Assembly: GCF_036370855.1 (NCBI RefSeq)
Contig: NC_088113.1
Span: 18,372,501 to 18,436,500 of the forward strand
DNA: 64,000 bases
Origin: Dromaius novaehollandiae
Lineage: Eukaryota > Chordata > Aves > Casuariiformes > Dromaiidae
Direction: 5' to 3'
Positions 24,056 through 34,175 of this stretch are shown in pieces. Made by a program: the position numbers and the translations under genes. Under the pieces are notes generated by a model. The model had not been told where the DNA came from. It saw only the letters and a list, made by a program, of their open reading frames with translations, and ran no database searches. Position 1 is the first letter of the stretch. Each line of letters opens with the position of its first letter.

Positions 24056-27000
24056 CAGAGAAGTGGCTCAATCAATTTGTTTTGCGTCTGGCACAGTTGG
24101 GCCCTGAAATGAAAAACTCCTAACTGCAGTGCCCTCACTGTTCCTGTTGGGCTTCCTGTCCATGCTTCCATGGAAAACATCTGCCATTATCCTTTCAGAG
24201 AGAAATAATAGCCTCTTTGGAAGAGGAAGTTTCTTTTTTTTCTGGACATAGTTACTCATAATTTCCATAACTAACAGCCACCCACAGTGCAACAGTGAGG
24301 TCACCTCGTTTGAGTCACTCAGCACTAAGCAGAGCCCCACTTGAGCACTTCACAAGGCAGGATTTAAAATCTCCCGAAGAAGGGAGGAGTCGTCTTTCTT
24401 CGGCTCGTAACTACAGATGAAAAAATGTTGCCTGGAAGCAACAGAGAAAAACTCCTGACCTAGCAGGTCCAGAGCACGTTCACATATGCAAATACAACTT
24501 ACAGCTGCTGGGGACTGCCTCGGGGTAACTGCAGCGAACACCACAGCCTCTACGGACGTGGGAGCATCACCTTGCCACAGCTGGAGATGGGCCTAAGTTG
24601 CCACACAAATCTCTGTCCTTCTGCAGACTCAGGGATACCGGGGTCCGTGGGAGAAGGTTAGAGCGGCCTTAGGATTTCTCTAATTGATGGCTTATTCACA
24701 GATCCACTTTTGGCCATATATACTGGTCGGAGAAGTTACTGTCCTCAGCAAACTGCAATTGCTCATCCGTATTCCTCATACATAAAGAGTTGGATAAAAA
24801 GGTGGGGAAAAAAAAGCTGAGATACACACGATTGTTGCTGTAACTCTGATCCGGTTTTCTATGCTCCCAGTCTCTTTATCCCTTTCCTCTCTTATTATCC
24901 CCCTCTTACCATCCTGGAAGAGAGAGGGGAAAAAAAAGAAGCATTAAAGGGAGAGGTGGTACACAGAGATCGATTGCCTGATGCACTGTTGCGATGACAC
25001 AGGACTGGACAAAAGAGGACACTCCAAAGACAGACACCTGGCCTCTGCCCATCACCAGTGATGCTGCCTGTTGCTGTCTAATGGATTTCAACACGTCAAA
25101 TGCAAAAATCAGGCCTACTTCAGCAAAGGGGTGTTGAACAGATTAAGTTTCTCTTTAATTATAACAAGGAAACAGGAGATGTCCCAGGATCACTTCAGGC
25201 AAGAAATACAAGGCAGTTACCAAGTTAAAGCTGCTCCTGTCCGTATCCTGTGAATGTTCCTGGTACGCGAGTGCAAGCCTCGCACTCCTGCTGCTGCAGG
25301 GGTGGGGATGGCGGCGGGGGGCAGAGGAAATGCATTTAAGCACGTCCCGAGCTGCGATCAGCAGGATTTGTTTCTACAGCGCTCGAGTACCAGTGAAACA
25401 CGAGCCCTGCTGCTGCGGTCAGGGTTATGAGAAGACAGGGCAGGTCCGATGCAACGCACGTGCCTGCACAGTACTTGCTGCAGCATTAAGCAACTCCAGC
25501 AGCAATATAAAACGTTGAAAGTCTAAAGCTATAACGCACCAATGCGGAGACCGGAACAGAGCAGCAGCCAGGCCAAACGCAGTCTCACTTTGAGATGTCA
25601 TTGCGTGGCCGCGCATTGCAGCCCGAGCGTCTCGCAGCCGGCTCACGGCACCCGGGGGACACTGCAACGAGCTGCAGCCCGGCGTGCAGGAAATGGGCTC
25701 AGGATCCGGGGACACGTGCTGCTGAAGTCCGTGGGACACGCTCCACGGGCGGTGACCCGCGTCTTCGGCAGGGCAGGTACATCTGCACGGCGTTAAGCAC
25801 ATAGCACAGATTACGTGAAAGCTATGACCCGGGCAACCACGTGGCCCGGCGCAGCGGAGCATCCCACCAACGGAGGGACCTGCCAGGCTGCTCGTGCCAC
25901 GCTGACTCTGCCCTGGCCCACACAGGCAGCTCCCGGCTGGATGCAATCTGCCTTGCAGCCTCCTGATTACACAGAGCCTGATCTAACCTTGATCCTGTAA
26001 GAGGAACCACGGGGATGGATTTTTCAAATCACACAGAACTGGCAGGATCTAGGCCTTACCTGAGTAGCAAAATAATGAGCCACATGACTCTCTTCTCTGT
26101 ATTTACAGTGGCAATATTTTGCCAAAGTTCAAAGTCCTTTTCTGGAGTCAACGGGCTGAAATGCTTTACAGTGATACCATCGTTTTGGCGCAATGAAAAA
26201 TTAAAAAAATCTCTTTCTGGAGCAATATTTTCTATCATTGTAATCACTGAACTAATTACAGGACTGGAAAATCAATAGCTATCTGGAAATCTTTTCAATA
26301 CAGCTAACAAAACATCATGTTCAAATATATTTCTCACATACACATGATGCTCATGACTATCTCCCATATCATACCGCCAGATGATATCACTCTTAGTAAG
26401 TCTCTGTTCTTCATTATACTTCAATGGTAAAATTTAGCAAAATCCGTAGGATGGGTGGATTGGGCACAGCAAATAGCACAGTAAATGAAATCTAGAGCAG
26501 CACTCAGTGCCAACATTTTAAGCCAACAACAAATGAAGTTGAAAGACTTGGTTAGCTCAGCAGGAATTTTTCTTCAAAAAGATTAGGAAACAAAGTCATT
26601 AAAAGTTCATGCCCCAGTTATAATGTTTTTTTTCCTCATACTTTATATAAAAAAAAAGTAAAACCTGTGATGACTGCAAATAACTTCTTTCTCTAGTCCC
26701 CTAGCAAGAGAGGAGCAGTGTTAAATGACTAATGACAATATTAAATGATATTAATCTCCTTTAAAAACATGGGGAAAGAGGAAGGGTATTGCTACATTGA
26801 ATATTATCCTCCTTTGCTGTACAAACACGTTGTGCTGACCATGGCAACTCAGCTCAAGCCAAAACCCAAACTTCTGTGTCTATGTTCTGCACCAGTTCCC
26901 CAGAATCAGAAGCGTTGCTGGGATTTCATCTGAGATGCTCCACCCTCACGTGTGCCCTGCGAGGGCTGAGTGCTCTCGACAGGCTGTTCCTTGGCACTAC

Positions 27001-27525
27001 GGCCTTCGTGCTATTGCTAAATGAATGGTAAATGTTTCAAGCAGACACCTTGCCAAAAGCATAGCAAGGGACTAAGAAGCAAAGACAACGGTAAAACCTA
27101 TTTTCCCCGTGGTCCTGTTTGCCCTTCCACTTGGTGCAACGGATCGATGAATTCTGAGCTGTCACGTGATCATGAAATATTCACTCTCATTTTACGTGTT
27201 TTTCTCTGATTTGTTATTCGTAGCTTTTCCCCCAATGAATCAAGCAGAGGACAAGTGGGACTGGGGTAAATCTCTCTCTCTCCCTTTGCTCCCTCCCTGA
27301 GTTGGAGGATTACTGCAGCTGCATCCACATCAGCAACTCTCCAAGGTTTTTGCTCCTTGTCCTTGAGCAGAGCTTCAGGCGCAGGAAATAGTTTAAAGGT
27401 AAGATGCAGAGCTGCATTTTAGCTTTCATCTCAGGAGACAGACCATGATTTATATTTCCTTCTAAATAAAAATTTAGCAGGTTAATTATGCTAAAAGAAT
27501 TTCAATTTTGGAGCTGGGCACGACC
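24056..27525. other. Intergenic, no gene seen
   Basis: No exon was recognised. The patch 25560-25950 is GC-rich with moderate CpG density and overlapping open frames on both strands. It lacks the density seen at 15.4 or 33.5 kb. The part from 26000 to 26760 is AT-rich. No RNA gene was noticed. Confidence 0.5.
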
Positions 27526-27527
27526 CA

Positions 27528-27680
27528 CATAATGATTATAATTATTGTTATTATTAATTACTATTTGCATTTCTGTAGGACCCACATTTCCAGCTCAGGA
27601 GCTCCTGTGCAAGGTGCAATACATCAGCATAATAAAAGGAGACACGCATTGCCTCGAGGAGCCACTGGCCTGAGTGAACC
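27528..27680 (+). repeat. Ancient amniote interspersed repeat (SINE-like)
   Basis: An ATT-rich lead (TAATTATTGTTATTATTAAT) runs into ACTATTTGCATTTCTGTAGG, then CAGGAGCTCCTGTGCAAGGT, and ends in GCCTCGAGGAGCC. This series parallels a repeat common in turtle and crocodile genomes, with TATTTGTATTGCTGTAGC, GTGCTAGGCGCTGTAC and CCCCGAGGAGC in the same order. The repeat's formal name is not certain to me. Confidence 0.5.
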
Positions 27681-28678
27681 AGGACGAGCGGGACCGGAGC
27701 ACGACCGGGGTTATTATGTTAACAGCACTGCCCCTCCTGTATCCAGAACATACACTCCCATGATGTCGCTTTGCCAATTTGGGCTGCTTTCTGTGGAAAA
27801 GCAACAGTTACAAAAATATTGTGCTTACCATCATCACAGTTAAAATTTCTCTCTTAATTCCTAAGCCTGAAATGTCCTTGATATGAACTCAGAGTTGCAA
27901 GGTGTCCTGTGCTTTTTGAACTCTGTAGGAACATATCTATAGTTTGTGCACTGAGATTCAACTTTTTTTTGTCTTTGGATGATGTATTCTTTGGACTTTT
28001 CTATGATTCTTCCCAGTGTAATGTCATATTTCATTCAAATAAAACTCAACTGGAGTGCCAGAAATCACTTCAATTTCTCTCCATCTCAGGAAAAAAGAAA
28101 GACTGTGTCTGCCTGCACATCACCTAATGGAAAATACCTGACAAAAAGAAGCTCAAACCCTTCAGAAATCTTTCAGAAAAAAGCTACAAGGGAAGCTGCA
28201 GCTCCTCCTCAGCTCTTTTAGGAGGTATTAACATATCGTGCTGTGTGCGCTGAGCAGCAGAGCTCCCGAGAGGCATGGTGAGGGCACGATGCATCTCCCA
28301 GACCAAGCTGTCCTCTATGCTTTGGCCACAGTTTCCAAAAAGTATCTGTTTTGAACTAACGTAGTATCTAGCCAACACAAATATGCTAAATACAATAGGA
28401 AATAAGACAGTCCTATGGACTGGCACAAGGGAATCTATAATAACGTGTTACAGAACTGGGAGACCTTACGTTTGGTCACCATCCTCGTTCACGCGCCTGG
28501 CTCAGACCTTCAGGCTGAGGCAGGCAGGCAGCGTCTGGCCGTCACGGGTATCTCACGCTGGGCACCTGCAAATCAAGAGACCAAGAGTCACCAGGCATTC
28601 TGGACAATCCCGACTCCTGTTCGAATCGGCACCAATATTTCCTGATACCACAGACCCAGCGGGGTGAGAGCTATGTGA
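27681..28678. other. Intergenic, no gene seen
   Basis: Nothing beyond short frames on both strands was seen. No splice-bounded frame, RNA gene or promoter-like composition was recognised. Confidence 0.5.
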
Positions 28679-28697
28679 CATATATATATATACGTAT
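28679..28697. repeat. Short (TA)n microsatellite
   Basis: About eight alternating TA units. It sits right at the 3' end of the antisense retroposon tail listed next, so it may have grown from that element's tail. Confidence 0.85.
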
Positions 28698-28699
28698 GG

Positions 28700-29095
28700 C
28701 CGGAGTGCACAGGAACCGCCCTCGGGCTCAGACCATTTGCTCGGCCCCCGTGGCCAGCAACAGGGTCTGTGTTATACAGAGGAAGAGAACATCTCATAAG
28801 CGATCCTTCACTTTTCCCTGTGCTCTCCTGGTTTCTGGCAAACTACAGCTGAGGGACTTCCTGAGCTCCAGGTTTGCGTTATCAGGTGGAAAGCCGCCGG
28901 ACCTTGTATCATCCATGAATTTGACTAATCCCTCTTTGAACGTGGTTATACGTTGAGGCTCCGCAATGCCCTCTGGCAACGATCGCTGCTATTTAGTCGT
29001 GAGCTGTGGAAGAGCTTCCTCTAAACCTTCTACCTGATCCTTCCATTTAAGCGGTCCCTTGTTCTCATAGTGATAAATTCGGCTCACGAAGCTGA
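28700..29095 (-). mobile_element. CR1/L3-like retroposon 3' tail, antisense
   Basis: Read on the minus strand, the segment follows the 3' region of an ancient CR1/L3-type element in order. It runs from GAGAACAAGGGACCGCTTAA near 29070 through CGATCGTTGCCAGAGGGCAT to TTCAAAGAGGGATTAGTCAA and TTCATGGATGATA near 28915. It then continues to CAAATGGTCTGAGCCCGAGG and GGCGGTTCCTGTG near 28710. The last words match the usual terminal pattern ATGGTCTGACCCAGT-GGC-GTTCTTATG. Only the untranslated end is present, as is typical for 5'-truncated LINE copies. The subfamily is not resolved. Confidence 0.7.
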
Positions 29096-31690
29096 ACAGA
29101 ATGGATTATAATGCTCTAGGTCTCAAAACCAGTCGGGTCTTACCGAGGTAGGATAAAAGTCTGGCAAAAATTCCAGGTGGGATTTTCGTAAGTGCAATTC
29201 CCACTGCAAGCCAACACTAGCCAGTGCTTTTGAAATGATCCTTATTGGCTATTCATTATATTTTTCCTGTGAATGAGTTTCTGGCTCAAATTAGAGATAG
29301 AAAAAACTCTAAAAAACACCTTACTTTAGAGAAAAAAAAATCCAGTTCTGTATTTCCTTCCAGGAGATTTGTTGCTTGTTCTGCAACAGGAGATTTGAAT
29401 CATGCAAGTATTTATAACAGCAATATCAGGAAATGATAATTCTGGCACCAGAAATCTCTCTGTGTTAGACCATATGGGTCTTTAAATAAATTGCTTATGA
29501 CTACATTAACCAAATCTTGTCAATACATGCACACATAACTATATTAAAAATGTAAATGTTTCCAGAATTGGACTTTACGTGATGAATGTACAACAATTCC
29601 ACTTTTCTTAGTCAGCTTTGCGGATCTATGAAAAATGAGTACAGTTTTACTTGACTGGAGTTAATAAGGTTTATGTCTGCACAGATTTACCCCAAGGACT
29701 GTCATGATCATCTGAAGTCCCACTTGACTTACAGGACTGAACTCAAAGAAACATCTTTCAATAATTTCTGTTGATGGAGCAACTCCAGCCTTCAGAAAGC
29801 CTCCAGCCAACTGACTTCCCTTTTGTGACACAAAATTTGCATTCATTAGAACAAGCATTTTAATGATTTATGTAGATTTATAAAAACAACAGCCCAGAAG
29901 TATGTGTCTGAACACTCCCAAAGCTTCTGACAGAGGTACAATGCATCATAAATCCCTCTCGGTTTGAAATACTAAAGAGCAGATAGTTCACACAGAAAAT
30001 CATTGCAGGTATATTTGCAAGTGTTAACATGACCTGTAAAACCAGAGTTTCAGTCAAGTTAAAATGATCTGAGTCTATCAAACCCTACGAGAGTAGGCAG
30101 TAGTAATGATATAATGATTATAATGTTAGGAATAATAATACTAATATGATTACCAGTCTTGTCATCATTATTACTGTCATTGCCATGGTAATTCTCAGCT
30201 TTAATGATGGACTGGGGCATAAATGGCCCCAACCTTTCCAAAATAACCTTTGTGCCAACAAACAAGCCTCAGCCAAGCAAAAATCTTGTCCCCTTACGTT
30301 TCTAAAGAACAGCTGCTGGTAGTACCAGCTACTAGCAAAGCTAAGTCATCCAATTTGGCTAAACTTGACAAGGGATAGAGTGAAAGGAGATAATCTCTTG
30401 TTTTGGGACTAGCAGTGGTAAGGAAGATTTAGGCCAGATCCTGTCAAAGCACATCAGTGTGACTCACCACTGCATACAGATGGCCCAGACTCTGCAGGGA
30501 CAGAGGGTTGTGTCTCCTTACTCCTTGTCACTGCCGTGGCTGCGAGGACGGCTTTCCCTTTGGAGGTGGCATATGTGGCTCTCACCACGACAATGACCAC
30601 GACTTGGCAAATACTTCTCAAATTTTTTCTTCAATGCAGTTCTACATTCACTTACGTTTTGTTCTTCCCCTTCACAGGATTGTATTGCTGTGGAGAGAAA
30701 ATGAGCCTGACGTAAACTGAGGTGCGAGAAGACCAACTTGCAGATCCCACAAGGCAAGACCTGGGCTCATGCAAAGCCCCACGCTCCTGCCACCCTTGTC
30801 TCGGTTACTGGCTGTCACTACCACCCTGCCCATCCTCCCTGAGCGAGGGACGTCCTCGAGGCAGGTCTCTTTCTGGGCTCATTGTAAGCTGTGCCCAAAC
30901 CTTGCCAATTCTTTCTCGAGAAGAGAAAGCTCCAGCCTCTGCTCTCCAGCTCATGCCCCCCAACAAGCCTTCATCGCCTCACATGCATCTCACGCGTTTC
31001 TATAGCTTTAGCAAATGAACTGTGGCCTTCTCTTATCCCTTCACAAGACTGCTACTAAGATCTTGGGGGATGAGTCCAGTCCTTCTGAGTGGATACAGAT
31101 TTGTCTGGGCTCTGGATAAGGGCTCAGCCGCTGCCAACGTCAAGGTGCGTATTTCCATAGGTAAACTGATACCTGGGGTCTTCTAAATCTCAAGGTGTCT
31201 ACCCCAAGAGCAAGTTTCATTTATGCTCCATTTAAAAGTGAATCAGCAGAGATGGCAAGACTGACTTGCCATGCCACTGCCTGGCATCTTCTAAACACTT
31301 TTGCAGAAGAGAGATTTCTTCAGTCACCTCTGTCCTTCCTTGCCATGCCTTCTCCCTTAGACATGTTATCATGGAAACCATTATCTCACGCAGATCTATG
31401 GGACAAGCTCCGTATCTTTTCATTTCCATCACCCAAGAAATAACATATTTTGGGATGCTGTAAGAAAAAAAAAAAACCACACACACACCAAAAATGAAAT
31501 AAAGCACCAGTCTGAACCTCTGAGGACAGCCTCACCACAGGCAGGACAGACTGAGATGCAGGTGGAGAAGCGAGCTGCTCCACACAGCCCTGCCTGGAAA
31601 GGGGCTGAGGAGCAGGCAGGCATCACCATGAAGCTGGAGCCAGAGGGTCCCAAATGCAGCTTGCGTGACCTTAGTTAAACAGGAAACGTG
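29096..31690. other. Intergenic, no gene seen
   Basis: Mostly AT-rich. Imperfect AAT/ATT trinucleotides occur at 30095-30185, and a short A13 plus (CA)n run at 31465-31490. No exon, RNA gene or promoter was recognised. Confidence 0.5.
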
Positions 31691-31694
31691 TTTT

Positions 31695-31800
31695 TTTCCC
31701 AGCTCTGATGCCTTTGACATATCACTTTACCTTTGTACATCTGCTGTCCTTGGCACCCTGTTTATTTAAAATACAAGCTATTTGAAAGAGGGACTTACTC
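31695..31800 (+). repeat. MIR-like SINE fragment
   Basis: TTCCCAGCTCTGATGCCTTT, ATCACTTTACCTTTGTAC and the closing ATACAAGCTATTTGAAAGAG GGACTT follow the order of a MIR-type SINE, with CCCAGCTCTG, TTACTTTACCTCTCTG and GTAAGCTCCTTGAGGGCAGGGACTT. It is an old remnant with approximate boundaries. Confidence 0.45.
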
Positions 31801-32139
31801 ATCAGTGATCGTAAAGGACCCAGCCAAAACAATGCCCCGAGTTCAGCAAGTAGCTCAGGAAATTATCCATAAATAATAAAGCAATACCCACATTTATCCA
31901 CGGAGCCAAACAATTCCTGTTTTCCCTGACCACAGCACATCACACACAGCAGTGTTCCTCACGTAATTTTTGCCTAAGCTTATTCAGCAGCACCTAATTT
32001 AGCCTGTTAAGTGAAAGCAAAACCTGAAAGAAGCTCATCCACCCTTAACTCTGTCCGACACAGCAAGGACAGGACAGGAAGGCAGCACCTCCCATCCCCA
32101 CCCATGAGCCGCCGCTGAAGAGGACGACAGCCGGCAGCA

Positions 32140-32420
32140 ACGGCAAAGGGCACGTTCCCGCAGCGGCAGGGGAAGCCCCGCAGAGCTCCAAGGTCGGCTT
32201 TTGCTTCTGCATCAGCTTTTAGTTACCCGGGGCGAACGACCACGCTGGGGACGTGAGTACCTGAGCCAGCCCTGTGCAGCGGGAACGTGGGAGCAAGGGG
32301 GGGCCCGGCTGGCTCTGCGCGACGCCGAGACAGGTACCGCTGGGCTCGCGGCCGCGGGCGGTACGTCAGAGCTCCGGGGATGCCGTCCCCTTGCCCTCCT
32401 CGCCACCACCCATAGCACTA
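32140..32420 (+). promoter_or_regulatory. GC-rich patch with two good + donors, possible alternative first exon
   Basis: CpG density rises here, about 1.2 kb upstream of the main island. Two consensus donors on the + strand are present: GAC|GTGAGTAC (GT at 32253) and GACAG|GTACCGC (GT at 32334). The second repeats the sequence around the likely exon 1 donor at 33660. This could be an alternative first exon of SLCO4A1 or chance in GC-rich DNA. Confidence 0.3.
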
Positions 32421-33599
32421 GCTGGGCTTTTCCATCAGCCAGGCTGTCCTGCAGGCTCTCAGCCTGGGTAATGCAGAACGGACTTGCACTTTCAAGAGCT
32501 AAATAATTCAGGCACTGCATGTTTATCTCTTAACGTGCAGAAACAGGCCAAATTCCCAAGTGATATGAATTAGCCGTTATAATAGATGCAAAGTAGGCTG
32601 CACTGGTAGGCACACATGACCTGCTTGCTCAAAGCCTCTCGCACACATGTGTCGCCTCTGCTGCGATTGCTCCTGCCTGGGTGATTAATACCCCGAAGTG
32701 CCCCGGGGTGGCTGCTGGCTCCGGAGTCACCTGCGCAGCCACTCCCTGTCCCCACTGTGCCTATAGAGGAGGAGGCAGCTCAGCAGACAGAAGAGAAAAA
32801 TGCACAAACAGGTGCATTCGTGCAAGTCACCGCACCCCTCGGCTCAGGGCGCTCCCTCGGCGCTTCAGCACGGCTCCTTGGGCTCCGGCCCACGGGTGCC
32901 CGGCGCGGTGGCTGCGCGATATTTCACCCGCAATCATTAACTCCGGGGTTCCTGCCCGGAGAGCGTTTGGCGCTATATTGCACCCATAAAGATAACTGCG
33001 ATAGCCGCGTTTGCGCCCCAGACGCGGCACCACCCGTGCATCTGCTCTCCTGCTCTTTCTCCCCTTTCGCAGGAGCTCAGGCCGCTGGAACAGCAGGAGG
33101 CAAGGACCAAATTCCGGCCGTCGCCCGCCGCAGGTGCGTCCCCTCGCCGGCAACACCTTCCCCCCGGCCTCGTGGGCGCACGGGGCCCAACGCGCGTCCC
33201 CAGCACGTGGCTTCTCCCGGGCCGCAGCGGGGCTCGGCCGCCCCGAGGCACCCCCTTCCCCGGGCAGGGCTCGAAGGGGCGCCCGGGGCCCCCGGGGGGA
33301 TGCGCGGGGCTGCGGCCGGGGCGCGCTCGGGCCAGCGCGGGAAAGGGCTGGTTGTGCTGAGGCACCTGCTCCGCACCCGCCTCCCCTCTGCCCCCTCTGC
33401 CCTCGCCTCCCCGCCCGGCCCCTCTCCCCCGTCCCTCTGCCCGACCCTCTCCCCCCCGCTGCCTTTGTTACCCTCCACTTTCGCTTCGGCCTCAGTTTCC
33501 CCGCCATTGGTGCGCCCGCCGTAAGGCCACGGCGGGGCGGCCGCCGATTGGGCGAGGCGCGCGTCCGTCAGGGCGCCGGGCCCGCCCCCGCGGCAGGGG

Positions 33600-33659
33600 C
33601 CTGGGGAGGGAGCGCGGGGGCGGCGGCGAGAGGGCAGCGGCGGCGGCGCCCGGCGGCAG
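33600..33659 (+). other. SLCO4A1 exon 1 (non-coding), predicted
   Basis: The exon end is set by GGCGGCAG|GTACCGCGG with GT at 33660-33661. The start is a guess from the position of the CCAAT and GC boxes. A non-coding first exon is expected because the coding start lies in the exon that begins with the AG at 47387-47388, and that exon has 172 untranslated bases before its ATG. Alternative donors lie at 33134 (CAG|GTGCGT), 32334 and 32253. No transcript evidence is available to choose among them. Confidence 0.4.
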
Positions 33660-33670
33660 GTACCGCGGCG

Positions 33671-33735
33671 GGGGATGGAGGGAGGGATGCAGGGAGGGAG
33701 GGATGCAGGGAGGGAGGGATGGATGGAGGGATGGC
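33671..33735. repeat. GGGAGGGAGGGATGCA tandem repeat
   Basis: About two and a half copies of a 16-base unit of GGGA blocks ending in GATGCA, followed by GGAT units. It starts 12 bases after the predicted exon 1 donor. The closely spaced G triplets on the + strand could form a G-quadruplex in the nascent transcript. Confidence 0.85.
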
Positions 33736-33993
33736 GGCGCGACCACCGGCACCGCGTCACGCCGCGAGCCGGTCCCCGCCGGGGTGGGGTGTTTGCGGCG
33801 CCGGGCAGCGGCGGGAGCCCCGGGGAGAGAGACCCCCCCCCCTCCGCCCCACGGGGAGACCCTCGGCCCCACGGCGAGTCCTCCCCGGCGGCCAGGCCCG
33901 GGTCACGCCGAGCTGCGCTGGGCTCTGCCCGCTCCGTCCGCCCCGCACGTGTCTGCGGCAGCGGCGCGCCCCGAGGCGGCGGGGATGGGCGCG

Positions 33994-34020
33994 CGGGGGG
34001 GGAGGGGGGAGGGGGGGGGA
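33994..34020. repeat. G-run tract
   Basis: Nearly uninterrupted G (G8 A G6 A G9) inside the CpG island, with quadruplex potential. It is simple sequence. Confidence 0.85.
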
Positions 34021-34156
34021 AATCCCGCCGGCCGCCCCGTGGGGTAACGAAAACCAGGACCCCCCCTTCCACCCCATCCCGGGATGTGGGGCTGGGGGAG
34101 CCGGCGGGGCCACGAGCGTGGTGCCCGCTGCCCCCAAAGCGCTCCTGATTCCTTCC

Positions 34157-34175
34157 AAAAAAAAAAAAAAAAAAA
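34157..34175. repeat. Poly(A) run, A19
   Basis: A homopolymer of 19 A at the downstream edge of the CpG island. No retroposed sequence was recognised before it, since the preceding bases are part of the GC-rich island. Confidence 0.9.

Larger units (their letters stand above)
32820..34150 (+). promoter_or_regulatory. CpG island, probable SLCO4A1 promoter
   Basis: This is the densest CpG region of the window, about 1.3 kb long and ending in a poly(A) stretch. It holds two inverted CCAAT boxes (ATTGG at 33506-33510 and 33547-33551) and a GC box (GGGGCGG at 33534-33540). A good + donor follows at 33660. CCAAT boxes with GC boxes 50-150 bases before the start site are typical of TATA-less promoters, so initiation near 33590-33630 is inferred. 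The long open frames here, up to 414 codons on the minus strand, come from GC-richness. They contain low-complexity Pro/Arg/Gly and no domain. Confidence 0.65.

Noticed and set aside
25425-25946. 173-codon minus-strand frame in the GC-rich patch at 25.5 kb
   Set aside because: It has Cys/Pro/Gly-rich low-information sequence with competing + frames and no promoter or splice support.
1-32000. miR-1-1 / miR-133a-2 hairpins expected upstream of SLCO4A1 by mammalian synteny
   Set aside because: By eye I found no match to the mature miR-1 core (GGAATGTAAAG) or miR-133a core (TTGGTCCCCTTCAACC) on the + strand. They are presumably outside the window.
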